From the NCBI GenBank assembly GCA_964236445.1, contig CAXSDR010000042.1:1-28614 (forward strand): a DNA stretch of 28,614 bases, given 5' to 3'. Both the position numbers and the translations under genes were made by a program. The notes under the pieces were generated by a model. The model saw only the letters and a list, made by a program, of their open reading frames with translations, had not been told where the DNA came from and ran no database searches. Positions 23,074 through 28,614 of this stretch are shown here, in pieces; within the stretch, counting starts at the first letter, position 1; every line of letters starts with the position of its first letter. Source of the DNA: CAXSDR01 sp964236445. GTDB lineage: Bacteria > Actinomycetota > Actinomycetes > Motilibacterales > Motilibacteraceae.

Positions 23074-23610
23074 ATGGATACGAGTGCTGTGGCAGCGGCG
23101 GTGCCGGTGTCGCTCGGCGCTCCGGGGCACCTTCGTGTCTGGGGTCTGGTTGGCGTCGTGTCGATGCTTGGGGTGCTGTGCGTTGTGGCTCTGGCCAGGA
23201 CGCTGGTCGCGGGACGTGTGTTGCGTGGCCGGGTCCGCTACGAGCTGTTGCCCACCTCGACGTGTGATCTGCGGTGGGAGGACACCCACCGTGCTGCTTG
23301 GCACTGGACCAACGTCCGACCGTCTCGATCGCTGCTGGTCCCCTCCTATGCCAGTGCCCTGCGGGTTCGGTTCGCCAGTGATGACGGCGTACTCCACACC
23401 TACCTCGAGGGTCCTGGTGCTGCTGCCGGTCTCCTGCGCCAGCACATCTATCCCGAGGTCGAGTCCCGCCCGGTCGACGTCCCGGGTGTGAAGCGCTCCC
23501 CCAAGCCTGCAAGCAAGCCAGCTGTCGAGCCTGAAGTCCTGCAAGCAGTAGAGCCAGCCAGCCAGCTGGCAGACGACCAGGAAAGCCTGCTGGATGACTT
23601 GCTGGCCTGA
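23074..23610 (+). CDS. Membrane-anchor protein paired with the coupling ATPase
   Basis: 178 aa from the ATG at 23074. The same frame opens at GTG 22870 with a good AGGAG 7 bases upstream, but that 68-codon extension has poor actinobacterial codon use and covers the operator-like repeats, so it is not preferred. A membrane span (about 20-45, VWGLVGVVSMLGVLCVVALA) is followed by a soluble domain with RYELLPTSTCDLRWEDTHRA, SYASALRVRFASDDG and AAAGLLRQHIYPEV, a layout I associate with the N-terminal membrane part of actinobacterial T4SS coupling proteins. The tail (about 140-178) is rich in CAAGC-containing codons (KPASKPAVE). Probably anchors the ATPase encoded 50 bases downstream. Confidence 0.6.
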   Translation: MDTSAVAAAVPVSLGAPGHLRVWGLVGVVSMLGVLCVVALARTLVAGRVLRGRVRYELLPTSTCDLRWEDTHRAAWHWTNVRPSRSLLVPSYASALRVRFASDDGVLHTYLEGPGAAAGLLRQHIYPEVESRPVDVPGVKRSPKPASKPAVEPEVLQAVEPASQLADDQESLLDDLLA

Positions 23611-23631
23611 CAGTAAGCATACTAGCAGACA

Positions 23632-23647
23632 AGTATACAAGCAAGCA
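23632..23647 (-). promoter_or_regulatory. Inverted copy of the partition-type motif before the coupling ATPase
   Basis: On the minus strand this reads TGCTTGCTTGTATACT, 14 of 16 matches to the 22980 site. CAAGC units are also dense at 23505-23550, in the end of the upstream gene. The AGGAG ribosome site of the ATPase follows at 23651-23655, so a bound protein would cover its promoter or leader. Confidence 0.5.
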
Positions 23648-23660
23648 ATCAGGAGTGTAG

Positions 23661-26120
23661 ATGTCCAAGACCGCAACTGACACGACGAGTCCGTCCACGC
23701 GAGCACGAGGCAAGGCGAGCGGTGACAAGCCGCGCAAGCTCTACGTGCTTCGAGCTGAGCTGCGCCTGGCCCACTCCGATGACCGCCCATTGCGGCGAGT
23801 GCCGCTGCGACCGGATCCGCTCTCGCCCATCGCTGCCGCGGTGCGCGATCTCGATCGCGCCCTGGGGGAGTCGGTGGACATCTGCATCGACCTGCTGCCG
23901 GTGCGCCCGGCGCAGGTGAGTGAGCGGATCGCGGCTGCCGCTAAGAAGGACCGAGGTCGGGACAAGGCTTCGTCGTCGGGCTGGGCTGGCTCGACGGGGG
24001 AGTGGTCGGCCCTGTTCAACGGTGGGCCGTTGGCCGCGAAGAAGACCAAGCCAGCGAAGCCTGCGCCCGGCAAGCCCAGCGCTGGCGACAAGTCAGACCA
24101 TCTGTCTGATCGAGCCGAGGAGCGCTGGGGAAAGGGCGAGCAGGCCGTCTTCGCGGTCCAGGTGCTGATCAGGGTCCAGTCGACAGTGCAGGGCCGCGCT
24201 CGAGCGCAGCTCGCCGCCGTGCTCAGCGCGTTCGACCAGTGGTCGGCCCAGAACCGGTGGCGTGTCGCCGGCGTCAACCTCGGGGGAGCCGGCTACCTCG
24301 GTGCCGACCTACCCTTCGCGCGCAGCTGGTTCGATCGGCGGTTCACCACCGGACGGTTCAAGCCCGTGCGCAAGCAGTGGCTCACCGGCGAGGAGCTCGC
24401 CGGCCTACTCAAGCCGCCCACCGCATCCTGTTTCGCTGACAACGTCGCCCGCTCGGGCGGGATGGTGCCGCTGCCCCCTCAAGGCCTGGCCACCTACCGC
24501 CCTGGGGACCCGGGGCTGTTCTACGCCGGCATCATCGACACCGCACAGGGCGAGCGCCACGTCGGCGTGCCGATCGACGACACGTTCTTCACGATCCACT
24601 TCGGGCGGAGCCGCTGGGGCAAGTCCGAGATCATGCTCGCGCGGTTCCTCGCGCTGGTGCTCGCACAGAGCGGCCGCAACAACCAGACCGGCGCCCTGCT
24701 GCTGGACCCGCACCGCGACGGCATCCAGCGCATCAAGGCCATGCTCACGACCCCGGAGCTCGCCGCCCGAGTCCTCGAGCTCGACCTGACCCGCGGCCTG
24801 GACGGCTACGGCACCAAGAGCCCCGGGTGGAACCCGCTGAGCATGGAGAACTGCGGCAAGGAAGACATCGACGAGAAGGTCGCCGGCGTCGTCGACGCCG
24901 TGTCCAGCACCCTCGGTTGGGGGGATCAGGCGCCCCGGGCCAAGACGTTGCTCAGCGTCGCGGCCGAGACGCTGTGCCACCTGGCGTTGCGGGTGCCGCC
25001 GGAGCTCGCGCCCACGGTGTTCCAGATCCCGACCCTGCTGACCAACGCCGAGTGGCGCGACGCGGTCGTCCCGGTTCTGCCGCCTTCGCTGCAGCAATAC
25101 TGGCTCGAGCGGTTCCCTCGAGTGCCCGGCGACGCCACGACGGTCGTGACGAACCTGTTCGACCGGCTGCGCACGAACAAGAACATCGTCGCGCTGCTCG
25201 GCTCGTCGCGTTCGACGTTCGACATGCGCCGCGCCATGGACGCCGGCGCGATCGTGCTCGTCTGCCCTGGTGACGACCAGGACAAGTCCAAGCTGATGAG
25301 CTGCCTGATCATCTTCGAGCTGCTGCGGGCGGCGAAGAGCCGGCAGAACACCGACAAGAACGACCGCCGCCGCTTCGACGCTTTCCTCGACGAGCTCGCT
25401 GCCCTCGACGGCGCAGCTCGAGGCAACGTCGCCAGCATCCTCGAGCAGACCGCCAAGTTCGGGCTGCGCCTGCACGGCGCCAACCAGCTGCCCTCGAGGC
25501 TGACCAAGACCACCCTGGCGGCGTTCCTCGGCAACGCCTCACACGTCTTCACCACCGCACTGTCGGTCAACGACGCCACCCCGATCGCCCGCGAGTGGGG
25601 CGGCGTCGTCACGCCGGACACGATCAGCCAGATCGACCGCTACTCCCACATCGGGCACCTGAGCGTCGACGGCCGCCGCAGCCGGCCCTTCCGATTCCGC
25701 GGACCCGAGGTCAACGAGTTCTTCGCCGACTTCTACCGCCCCGACCGGGTCGCCCAGCTCGACATCGCCATCGACGCCAGCATGCGCCGCCGGCCCATGC
25801 GCGAGATCCTCGAGGACCTCGAGACCCTCGAGCCGCGCATCGTCGAGCACCTGAGCCGCGGTGGCGCCCGGCAGGCCCCGCCGCCCTCCGATGCGGGCCC
25901 CAAGACCGACGCGGCACCTCACGCCGGCAGGGCCGCCGGCGCCAGCGGTGCACGCGACCACGTCACCCCAGACACCCGAGACGCCCATGACGCCGACGAC
26001 GCCGACGACGTCGACCTCACGCCACGCAGCCCCGCCGCCGGCGGTTCGGGCGCTGAGGTCGTCGACATGGGCGCAGCGCGCAAGCGACGCGGGCCCGGCG
26101 GCGCGGGTAGCGCGAAGTGA
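23661..26120 (+). CDS. VirD4/TraD-like T4SS coupling ATPase
   Basis: 819 aa from the ATG at 23661 (AGGAG 5 bases upstream). It has no membrane segment; the usual anchor seems to be the separate protein upstream. The N-terminal ~300 residues contain an α/β domain like that of actinobacterial coupling proteins (FAVQVLIRVQSTVQGRARAQ). The motor domain has Walker A GRSRWGKS (315-322), ALLLDPHRDG (345-354) and Walker B RFDAFLDELA (571-580), then QTAKFGLRLHGANQLPSRL, as in TraG/TraD/VirD4 proteins that recruit the relaxosome and pump DNA into the T4SS. The last 120 residues are acidic and Ala-rich, probably for substrate or partner contacts. It overlaps the Replication-relaxation gene by 4 bases. 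Confidence 0.88.
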   Translation: MSKTATDTTSPSTRARGKASGDKPRKLYVLRAELRLAHSDDRPLRRVPLRPDPLSPIAAAVRDLDRALGESVDICIDLLPVRPAQVSERIAAAAKKDRGRDKASSSGWAGSTGEWSALFNGGPLAAKKTKPAKPAPGKPSAGDKSDHLSDRAEERWGKGEQAVFAVQVLIRVQSTVQGRARAQLAAVLSAFDQWSAQNRWRVAGVNLGGAGYLGADLPFARSWFDRRFTTGRFKPVRKQWLTGEELAGLLKPPTASCFADNVARSGGMVPLPPQGLATYRPGDPGLFYAGIIDTAQGERHVGVPIDDTFFTIHFGRSRWGKSEIMLARFLALVLAQSGRNNQTGALLLDPHRDGIQRIKAMLTTPELAARVLELDLTRGLDGYGTKSPGWNPLSMENCGKEDIDEKVAGVVDAVSSTLGWGDQAPRAKTLLSVAAETLCHLALRVPPELAPTVFQIPTLLTNAEWRDAVVPVLPPSLQQYWLERFPRVPGDATTVVTNLFDRLRTNKNIVALLGSSRSTFDMRRAMDAGAIVLVCPGDDQDKSKLMSCLIIFELLRAAKSRQNTDKNDRRRFDAFLDELAALDGAARGNVASILEQTAKFGLRLHGANQLPSRLTKTTLAAFLGNASHVFTTALSVNDATPIAREWGGVVTPDTISQIDRYSHIGHLSVDGRRSRPFRFRGPEVNEFFADFYRPDRVAQLDIAIDASMRRRPMREILEDLETLEPRIVEHLSRGGARQAPPPSDAGPKTDAAPHAGRAAGASGARDHVTPDTRDAHDADDADDVDLTPRSPAAGGSGAEVVDMGAARKRRGPGGAGSAK

Positions 26121-27076
26121 GCGCGGTGCTCATGGAGCCTGCGCCGGGGCAGCTGACCTCGCTCGGGCAGCTCGTCCTGAGCTGCCTGGTGCAGCATCGG
26201 CTGCTCACCACCACCCAGGTCCACGAGGCCGTGGCGTACGACGTCATCGACGGGGAGTACCGGGCCCGGTCGGTGCGCCGCCACATCCAGCGTGAGCTGC
26301 AGGAGCTGCACCGGCGCGGCATGGCCAGCTACGTCACCGCGCGCAGCCGCGCGCGTGAACGGCGCTGGTGGGCCACCGACGTCGGCATGAACGCCACCGA
26401 CGGCGCTGAGCTGACCGCACGCGCCTACCGGATGGATGAGCGCAAGGCCGCCGGCGCCGGCCAGGCGCACACCCTGGCCGTCAATGACGTCGGGCTGGCG
26501 TTCCTGCGTGCGGCGCGCACCTACGGCCATGACTTCGGCCCTCTGGACTGGGAGCACGAGATCCGTCACCGGATCGCGGACAAGCCTCTCGACGGCCCCA
26601 CCGGCAACATGCTGATCGCCGACGCGCTGCTGAGCTACGGCTACCGCACGAAGAGCGGGGACTACCGAGCGCTGCGACTGCTCATGGAGCTCGACCGCGG
26701 CACGATGACGCCGGACCGGGTGGCCAAGAAGCTGCGCGCGTACGCCCTCTACGCCGGCTACGTGCCGAACGCCGACCGCCCTGGCGCCTCCGCGGCCGCC
26801 GCGCTGGCCTGGCAGACGGTCTACCCCCGATTCCCGACCGTCCTCATCGTGCTCACCGGGCTCTCGGACACCCGGCTCGCCTCGCGGGCACAGGCGCTGC
26901 GCGAGCTCGCTGGCGAGGACCACTTAGTGCGCCGAAGCGAGGGACGCCTGCAGATGCTGGTGACGACCCTGGCAGAGCTGCAGACCAGAGGGCCTTGGGC
27001 TCCGATCTTCACCCCGCTCACCGGTGAGCCTGACCGAGTCACCGTCCTCGGCGCCAAGCCCCGGGCCGACTCCTAG
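26117..27076 (+). CDS. Replication-relaxation family protein (candidate relaxase)
   Basis: 319 aa from GTG 26117, which overlaps the coupling-protein stop; an ATG at 26132 is possible. The N-terminus is a winged helix (about 15-90, LVLSCLVQHRLLTTTQVHEA ... LHRRGMASYV). The core has AHTLAVNDVGLAFLRAAR (117-134), IADALLSY with D169, LLMELDRGTMTPDRVAKKL with E191/D193 and K204-K205, then YALYAGY, the signature of the Replication-relaxation family (PF13814) common on actinobacterial plasmids and conjugative elements. The D...ExD...K pattern hints at a nuclease-type fold. As the only relaxation-related gene in the window and encoded with the coupling ATPase, it may nick or mark the transfer origin. 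Confidence 0.78.
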   Translation: MSAVLMEPAPGQLTSLGQLVLSCLVQHRLLTTTQVHEAVAYDVIDGEYRARSVRRHIQRELQELHRRGMASYVTARSRARERRWWATDVGMNATDGAELTARAYRMDERKAAGAGQAHTLAVNDVGLAFLRAARTYGHDFGPLDWEHEIRHRIADKPLDGPTGNMLIADALLSYGYRTKSGDYRALRLLMELDRGTMTPDRVAKKLRAYALYAGYVPNADRPGASAAAALAWQTVYPRFPTVLIVLTGLSDTRLASRAQALRELAGEDHLVRRSEGRLQMLVTTLAELQTRGPWAPIFTPLTGEPDRVTVLGAKPRADS

Positions 27077-27077
27077 C

Positions 27078-27116
27078 TTGACATGTGTATTCCATGCTAG
27101 TAGCATCAAATACACA
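27078..27116 (+). promoter_or_regulatory. Promoter overlapped by a nested palindrome, before the thermonuclease gene
   Basis: A consensus TTGACA (27078-27083) is followed after exactly 17 bases by TAGCAT (27101-27106). The same bases form a nested perfect palindrome: TGTGTATT (27084-27091) with AATACACA (27109-27116), and inside it ATGCTA (27094-27099) with TAGCAT (27101-27106) around a single G. This is a typical repressor operator over a strong promoter. Confidence 0.72.
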
Positions 27117-27142
27117 CGGAGCGGACAAAAGGGAGACCATCC

Positions 27143-27718
27143 ATGCGCACACTTCGCCGAGCGGCCATCGCCCTCATCGTGATCGCGGCAGCGCTGGTGG
27201 TCACCGGAGGTCAACCGCCGCAGTGGGCCAAGACCGCTCTGGCCCGAGTGCACAACCCGCAAGGCAACCCCTCAGCGGTCGTGCCGGCTGCTCACCTAGA
27301 CGGGCCGTGGCCAGTGGCCCGGGTCGTCGACGGCGACACCATCGTCGTGGCTCGAGCTGGCAAGAAGATCAAGATCCGACTCATCGGGATCGACACTCCC
27401 GAGACCGTGAAACCCGGCACCCCGGTCCAGTGCTACGGCCGCCAAGCGTCGGCGTTCGCTAAGACCCGGCTGACGGGACGCAAGGTGTGGCTCGAGTCAG
27501 ACCCCGTCGCCGGGCACCTCGACAAGTACGGGCGAACCCTCGCCTACGTCTGGCTGAGCAACACCGACAGCTTCAACGCCGACGCCCTCTCCGGTGGCTA
27601 TGCCCGCGAATACACCTACCGGCGTCAGGCCTACCGCCACCGTGCTGACTTCCTCGCCTTCGAGGCCCACGCTCAGCGACTGCACCGAGGGTTGTGGGCC
27701 GCCTGCCCCAAGCCCTGA
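27143..27718 (+). CDS. Exported thermonuclease (staphylococcal nuclease family)
   Basis: 191 aa from ATG 27143 (GGGAG 7 bases upstream). A signal peptide or anchor spans about 5-23 (RRAAIALIVIAAALVV). The SNase domain (about 55-190) keeps its calcium and catalytic residues: DGDT (63-66), R79, D84-T85, E87 in RLIGIDTPE, and R131 in KYGRTLAYV. It should cut DNA or RNA outside the membrane. It stands as its own unit between the palindromic promoter and a strong terminator. Thermonucleases are frequent on actinobacterial conjugative elements; possible roles include clearing extracellular DNA or aiding transfer. Confidence 0.92.
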   Translation: MRTLRRAAIALIVIAAALVVTGGQPPQWAKTALARVHNPQGNPSAVVPAAHLDGPWPVARVVDGDTIVVARAGKKIKIRLIGIDTPETVKPGTPVQCYGRQASAFAKTRLTGRKVWLESDPVAGHLDKYGRTLAYVWLSNTDSFNADALSGGYAREYTYRRQAYRHRADFLAFEAHAQRLHRGLWAACPKP

Positions 27719-27726
27719 CTCAGACA

Positions 27727-27771
27727 GCGCCTCGGAGGGACAACCGACCACGCAGCCTCCCTCCGAGGCGC
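27727..27771. terminator. Perfect 14-bp hairpin after the thermonuclease gene
   Basis: GCGCCTCGGAGGGA (27727-27740) and TCCCTCCGAGGCGC (27758-27771) are perfect inverted copies around a 17-base loop, 9 bases after the stop. No U-tract. A strong intrinsic-type terminator of the actinobacterial I-shape; the AGGAGG of the next gene begins 14 bases later. Confidence 0.75.
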
Positions 27772-27796
27772 CTCCATCGCCATCAGGAGGACAGCG

Positions 27797-28165
27797 ATGA
27801 CCATCAACCAGCTCACGGCGCTCACCAGTGACGCCAGCAGCCCGACGACACCCAGTGCGCCCATCGCCTACGGCGTTCTCATCCGCGAACACTGCGCTGC
27901 GACGCAACCCTCTGGGCAGCGGCTGACAGCAGCTGCGCCGATCACGTGTGACGTGCTCACCTACCTCGCCGGCGAGGAGCTCGTCGAGAGCGTCTCCCAG
28001 CTGGGCACCGCTCACGAACTCGCCGCCATTCACGCCCAGCGATGGGCTCACGAGGGTCATCGCGTCGTCTGGGTTCAGCTCAGCCCCGTCGACGCCGTCC
28101 TCTACATCGACCCGAGCAGCGACTCCTCAGCCGAGTGGGCCGGGCACGCCCGACGCGCGGCGTAG
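27797..28165 (+). CDS. Small protein of unknown function
   Basis: 122 aa from ATG 27797 with an excellent AGGAGG 6 bases upstream. I do not recognise the family. The first ~25 residues are Ser/Thr/Pro-rich. The rest is a compact α/β sequence: LVESVSQLGTAHELAAIHAQRW helix, then HRVVWVQLSPVDAVLYID. There is no signal peptide or membrane span. The lone gene is bounded by the thermonuclease terminator and a hairpin at 28269-28287. Strong translation signals suggest a real protein. Confidence 0.62.
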   Translation: MTINQLTALTSDASSPTTPSAPIAYGVLIREHCAATQPSGQRLTAAAPITCDVLTYLAGEELVESVSQLGTAHELAAIHAQRWAHEGHRVVWVQLSPVDAVLYIDPSSDSSAEWAGHARRAA

Positions 28166-28268
28166 ACGTCTCTGACAGTCAGCTGCACGTCCCCTGCATC
28201 TCGCTCGTGCCCTCGTCCTGAGCAGGCCCTCACCGAGACGCATGCGCCCAGCCCGCACATGACCGTTC

Positions 28269-28296
28269 GCCCGCCGGACTCGCGGGCTCTTAACTT
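28269..28296 (+). terminator. Terminator-like hairpin with T-rich tail
   Basis: GCCCGC (28269-28274) pairs with GCGGGC (28282-28287) over a 7-base loop, followed by TCTTAACTT, one of the few T-rich tails in the window. It lies 104 bases after the small gene and 53 bases before the last gene. The rest of 28166-28348 shows nothing else I can name. Confidence 0.5.
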
Positions 28297-28348
28297 GGCG
28301 ACGACGGCTCTCCGCCGGGCGCCCCCACATGAAAGGCGGTTCGCGCCC

Positions 28349-28614
28349 GTGGCGCAGATCTGCTACTCGCCGAAGCGGTTCGCTCCAGCACACCAAGACC
28401 TCATCGACCACGCCAATGCCATCTGCAACGAGTACGCCGCGCAGAACCTCGTCCTGACCCTGCGCCAGGTCTATTACCAGTTCGTCGCCCGTGGCTTGCT
28501 TCCCAACAAGCAGTCCGAATACAAGCGTCTCGGCTCGATCCTGGGTGACGCCCGCATGGCCGGCGCGATGGATTGGGACTTCCTCATCGACCGGACCCGC
28601 AACGTCGTCAGCCC
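28349..28614 (+). CDS. Uncharacterised phage/plasmid-type protein (partial, 5' part only)
   Basis: An open frame from GTG 28349 (AAGGCGG 9 bases upstream) runs off the right edge, 88 codons. The sequence includes LTLRQVYYQFVARGLLPNKQ, EYKRLGSILGDARMAGAMDW and DFLIDRTRN. This pattern (LRQxxYQxVARG, DARxAGxxDW, DRTR) recurs in uncharacterised proteins of actinobacterial phages and plasmids. The helix-rich start could be a DNA-binding domain before a larger C-terminal domain outside the window; I cannot assign a function. Codon use fits its neighbours, so it is a genuine gene. Confidence 0.65.
   Translation, partial: MAQICYSPKRFAPAHQDLIDHANAICNEYAAQNLVLTLRQVYYQFVARGLLPNKQSEYKRLGSILGDARMAGAMDWDFLIDRTRNVVS

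Noticed and set aside
27085..27462. 125-aa frame overlapping the thermonuclease start
   Set aside because: It begins in the promoter palindrome and runs out of frame with the intact SNase domain; no ribosome site.

Overview
High-GC DNA with frequent GTG starts, many 1-8 base start/stop overlaps and actinobacterial families (DUF2637, TcpC/TcpE-type transfer proteins, a Replication-relaxation protein, Tad-type ATPase) points to an actinobacterium. I cannot name the genus. A partition locus, a primase-polymerase-like replication gene, a full Gram-positive-type type IV secretion system (T4SS) and a coupling protein, with no integrase in view, make this most likely part of a conjugative plasmid; an integrative conjugative element is possible. 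Two N-runs (11611-11710 and 22185-22194) show a draft assembly.

Layout. (1) 1-5026, minus strand: a leftward Tad (type IVc pilus-like) operon encoding a lipoprotein, a secreted Pro-rich/PKD-like protein, a SAF-domain CpaB/RcpC-like protein, a TadZ/CpaE-like P-loop protein, a CpaF/TadA ATPase and the start of a TadB-like membrane protein cut by the window edge. (2) 5027-6525: divergent control region, ParA, a small ribbon-helix-helix protein and CAAGC/CTTGT-rich palindromic sites (operator/centromere-like). (3) 6720-7490: winged-helix regulator, then a gene-free stretch with three strong hairpins and a 42-bp-spaced direct repeat, a candidate origin or leader. (4) 7491-11513: primase-polymerase-like replication protein, a translationally coupled HNH endonuclease and a DUF2637 (Spd-like) membrane protein. 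(5) 11514-11863: 28-bp tandem repeat running into a 100-N gap.

(6) 11864-20650: one dense plus-strand T4SS operon: sigma-like factor, small unknown protein, TcpC (VirB8-like), small two-TM protein, TcpE-like protein, VirB4-type ATPase, VirB6-like membrane protein and a transglycosylase/M23 peptidase. (7) 20657-22718: AbiE-like type IV toxin-antitoxin pair inserted between the T4SS and the coupling genes, with its own operator-like promoter and a probably leaderless antitoxin start. (8) 22719-27076: control region with the same palindrome as at parA, a membrane-anchor protein, a soluble VirD4/TraD-like ATPase and a Replication-relaxation protein (the only relaxase candidate here). (9) 27078-28614: exported thermonuclease under a palindrome-covered promoter, an unknown small protein and the start of an uncharacterised phage/plasmid-type gene.

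The parts fit a self-transmissible replicon: ParA/RHH for segregation, the prim-pol-like protein for replication, T4SS plus coupling ATPase for DNA export, cell-wall hydrolases to open peptidoglycan, a Tad apparatus possibly for mating contact, and AbiE for maintenance. The most interesting non-coding signal is a 16-base motif (TGCTKGCTTGTAKACA) found both at the parA promoter and in front of the coupling-protein genes, suggesting that partition and conjugation share a regulator.
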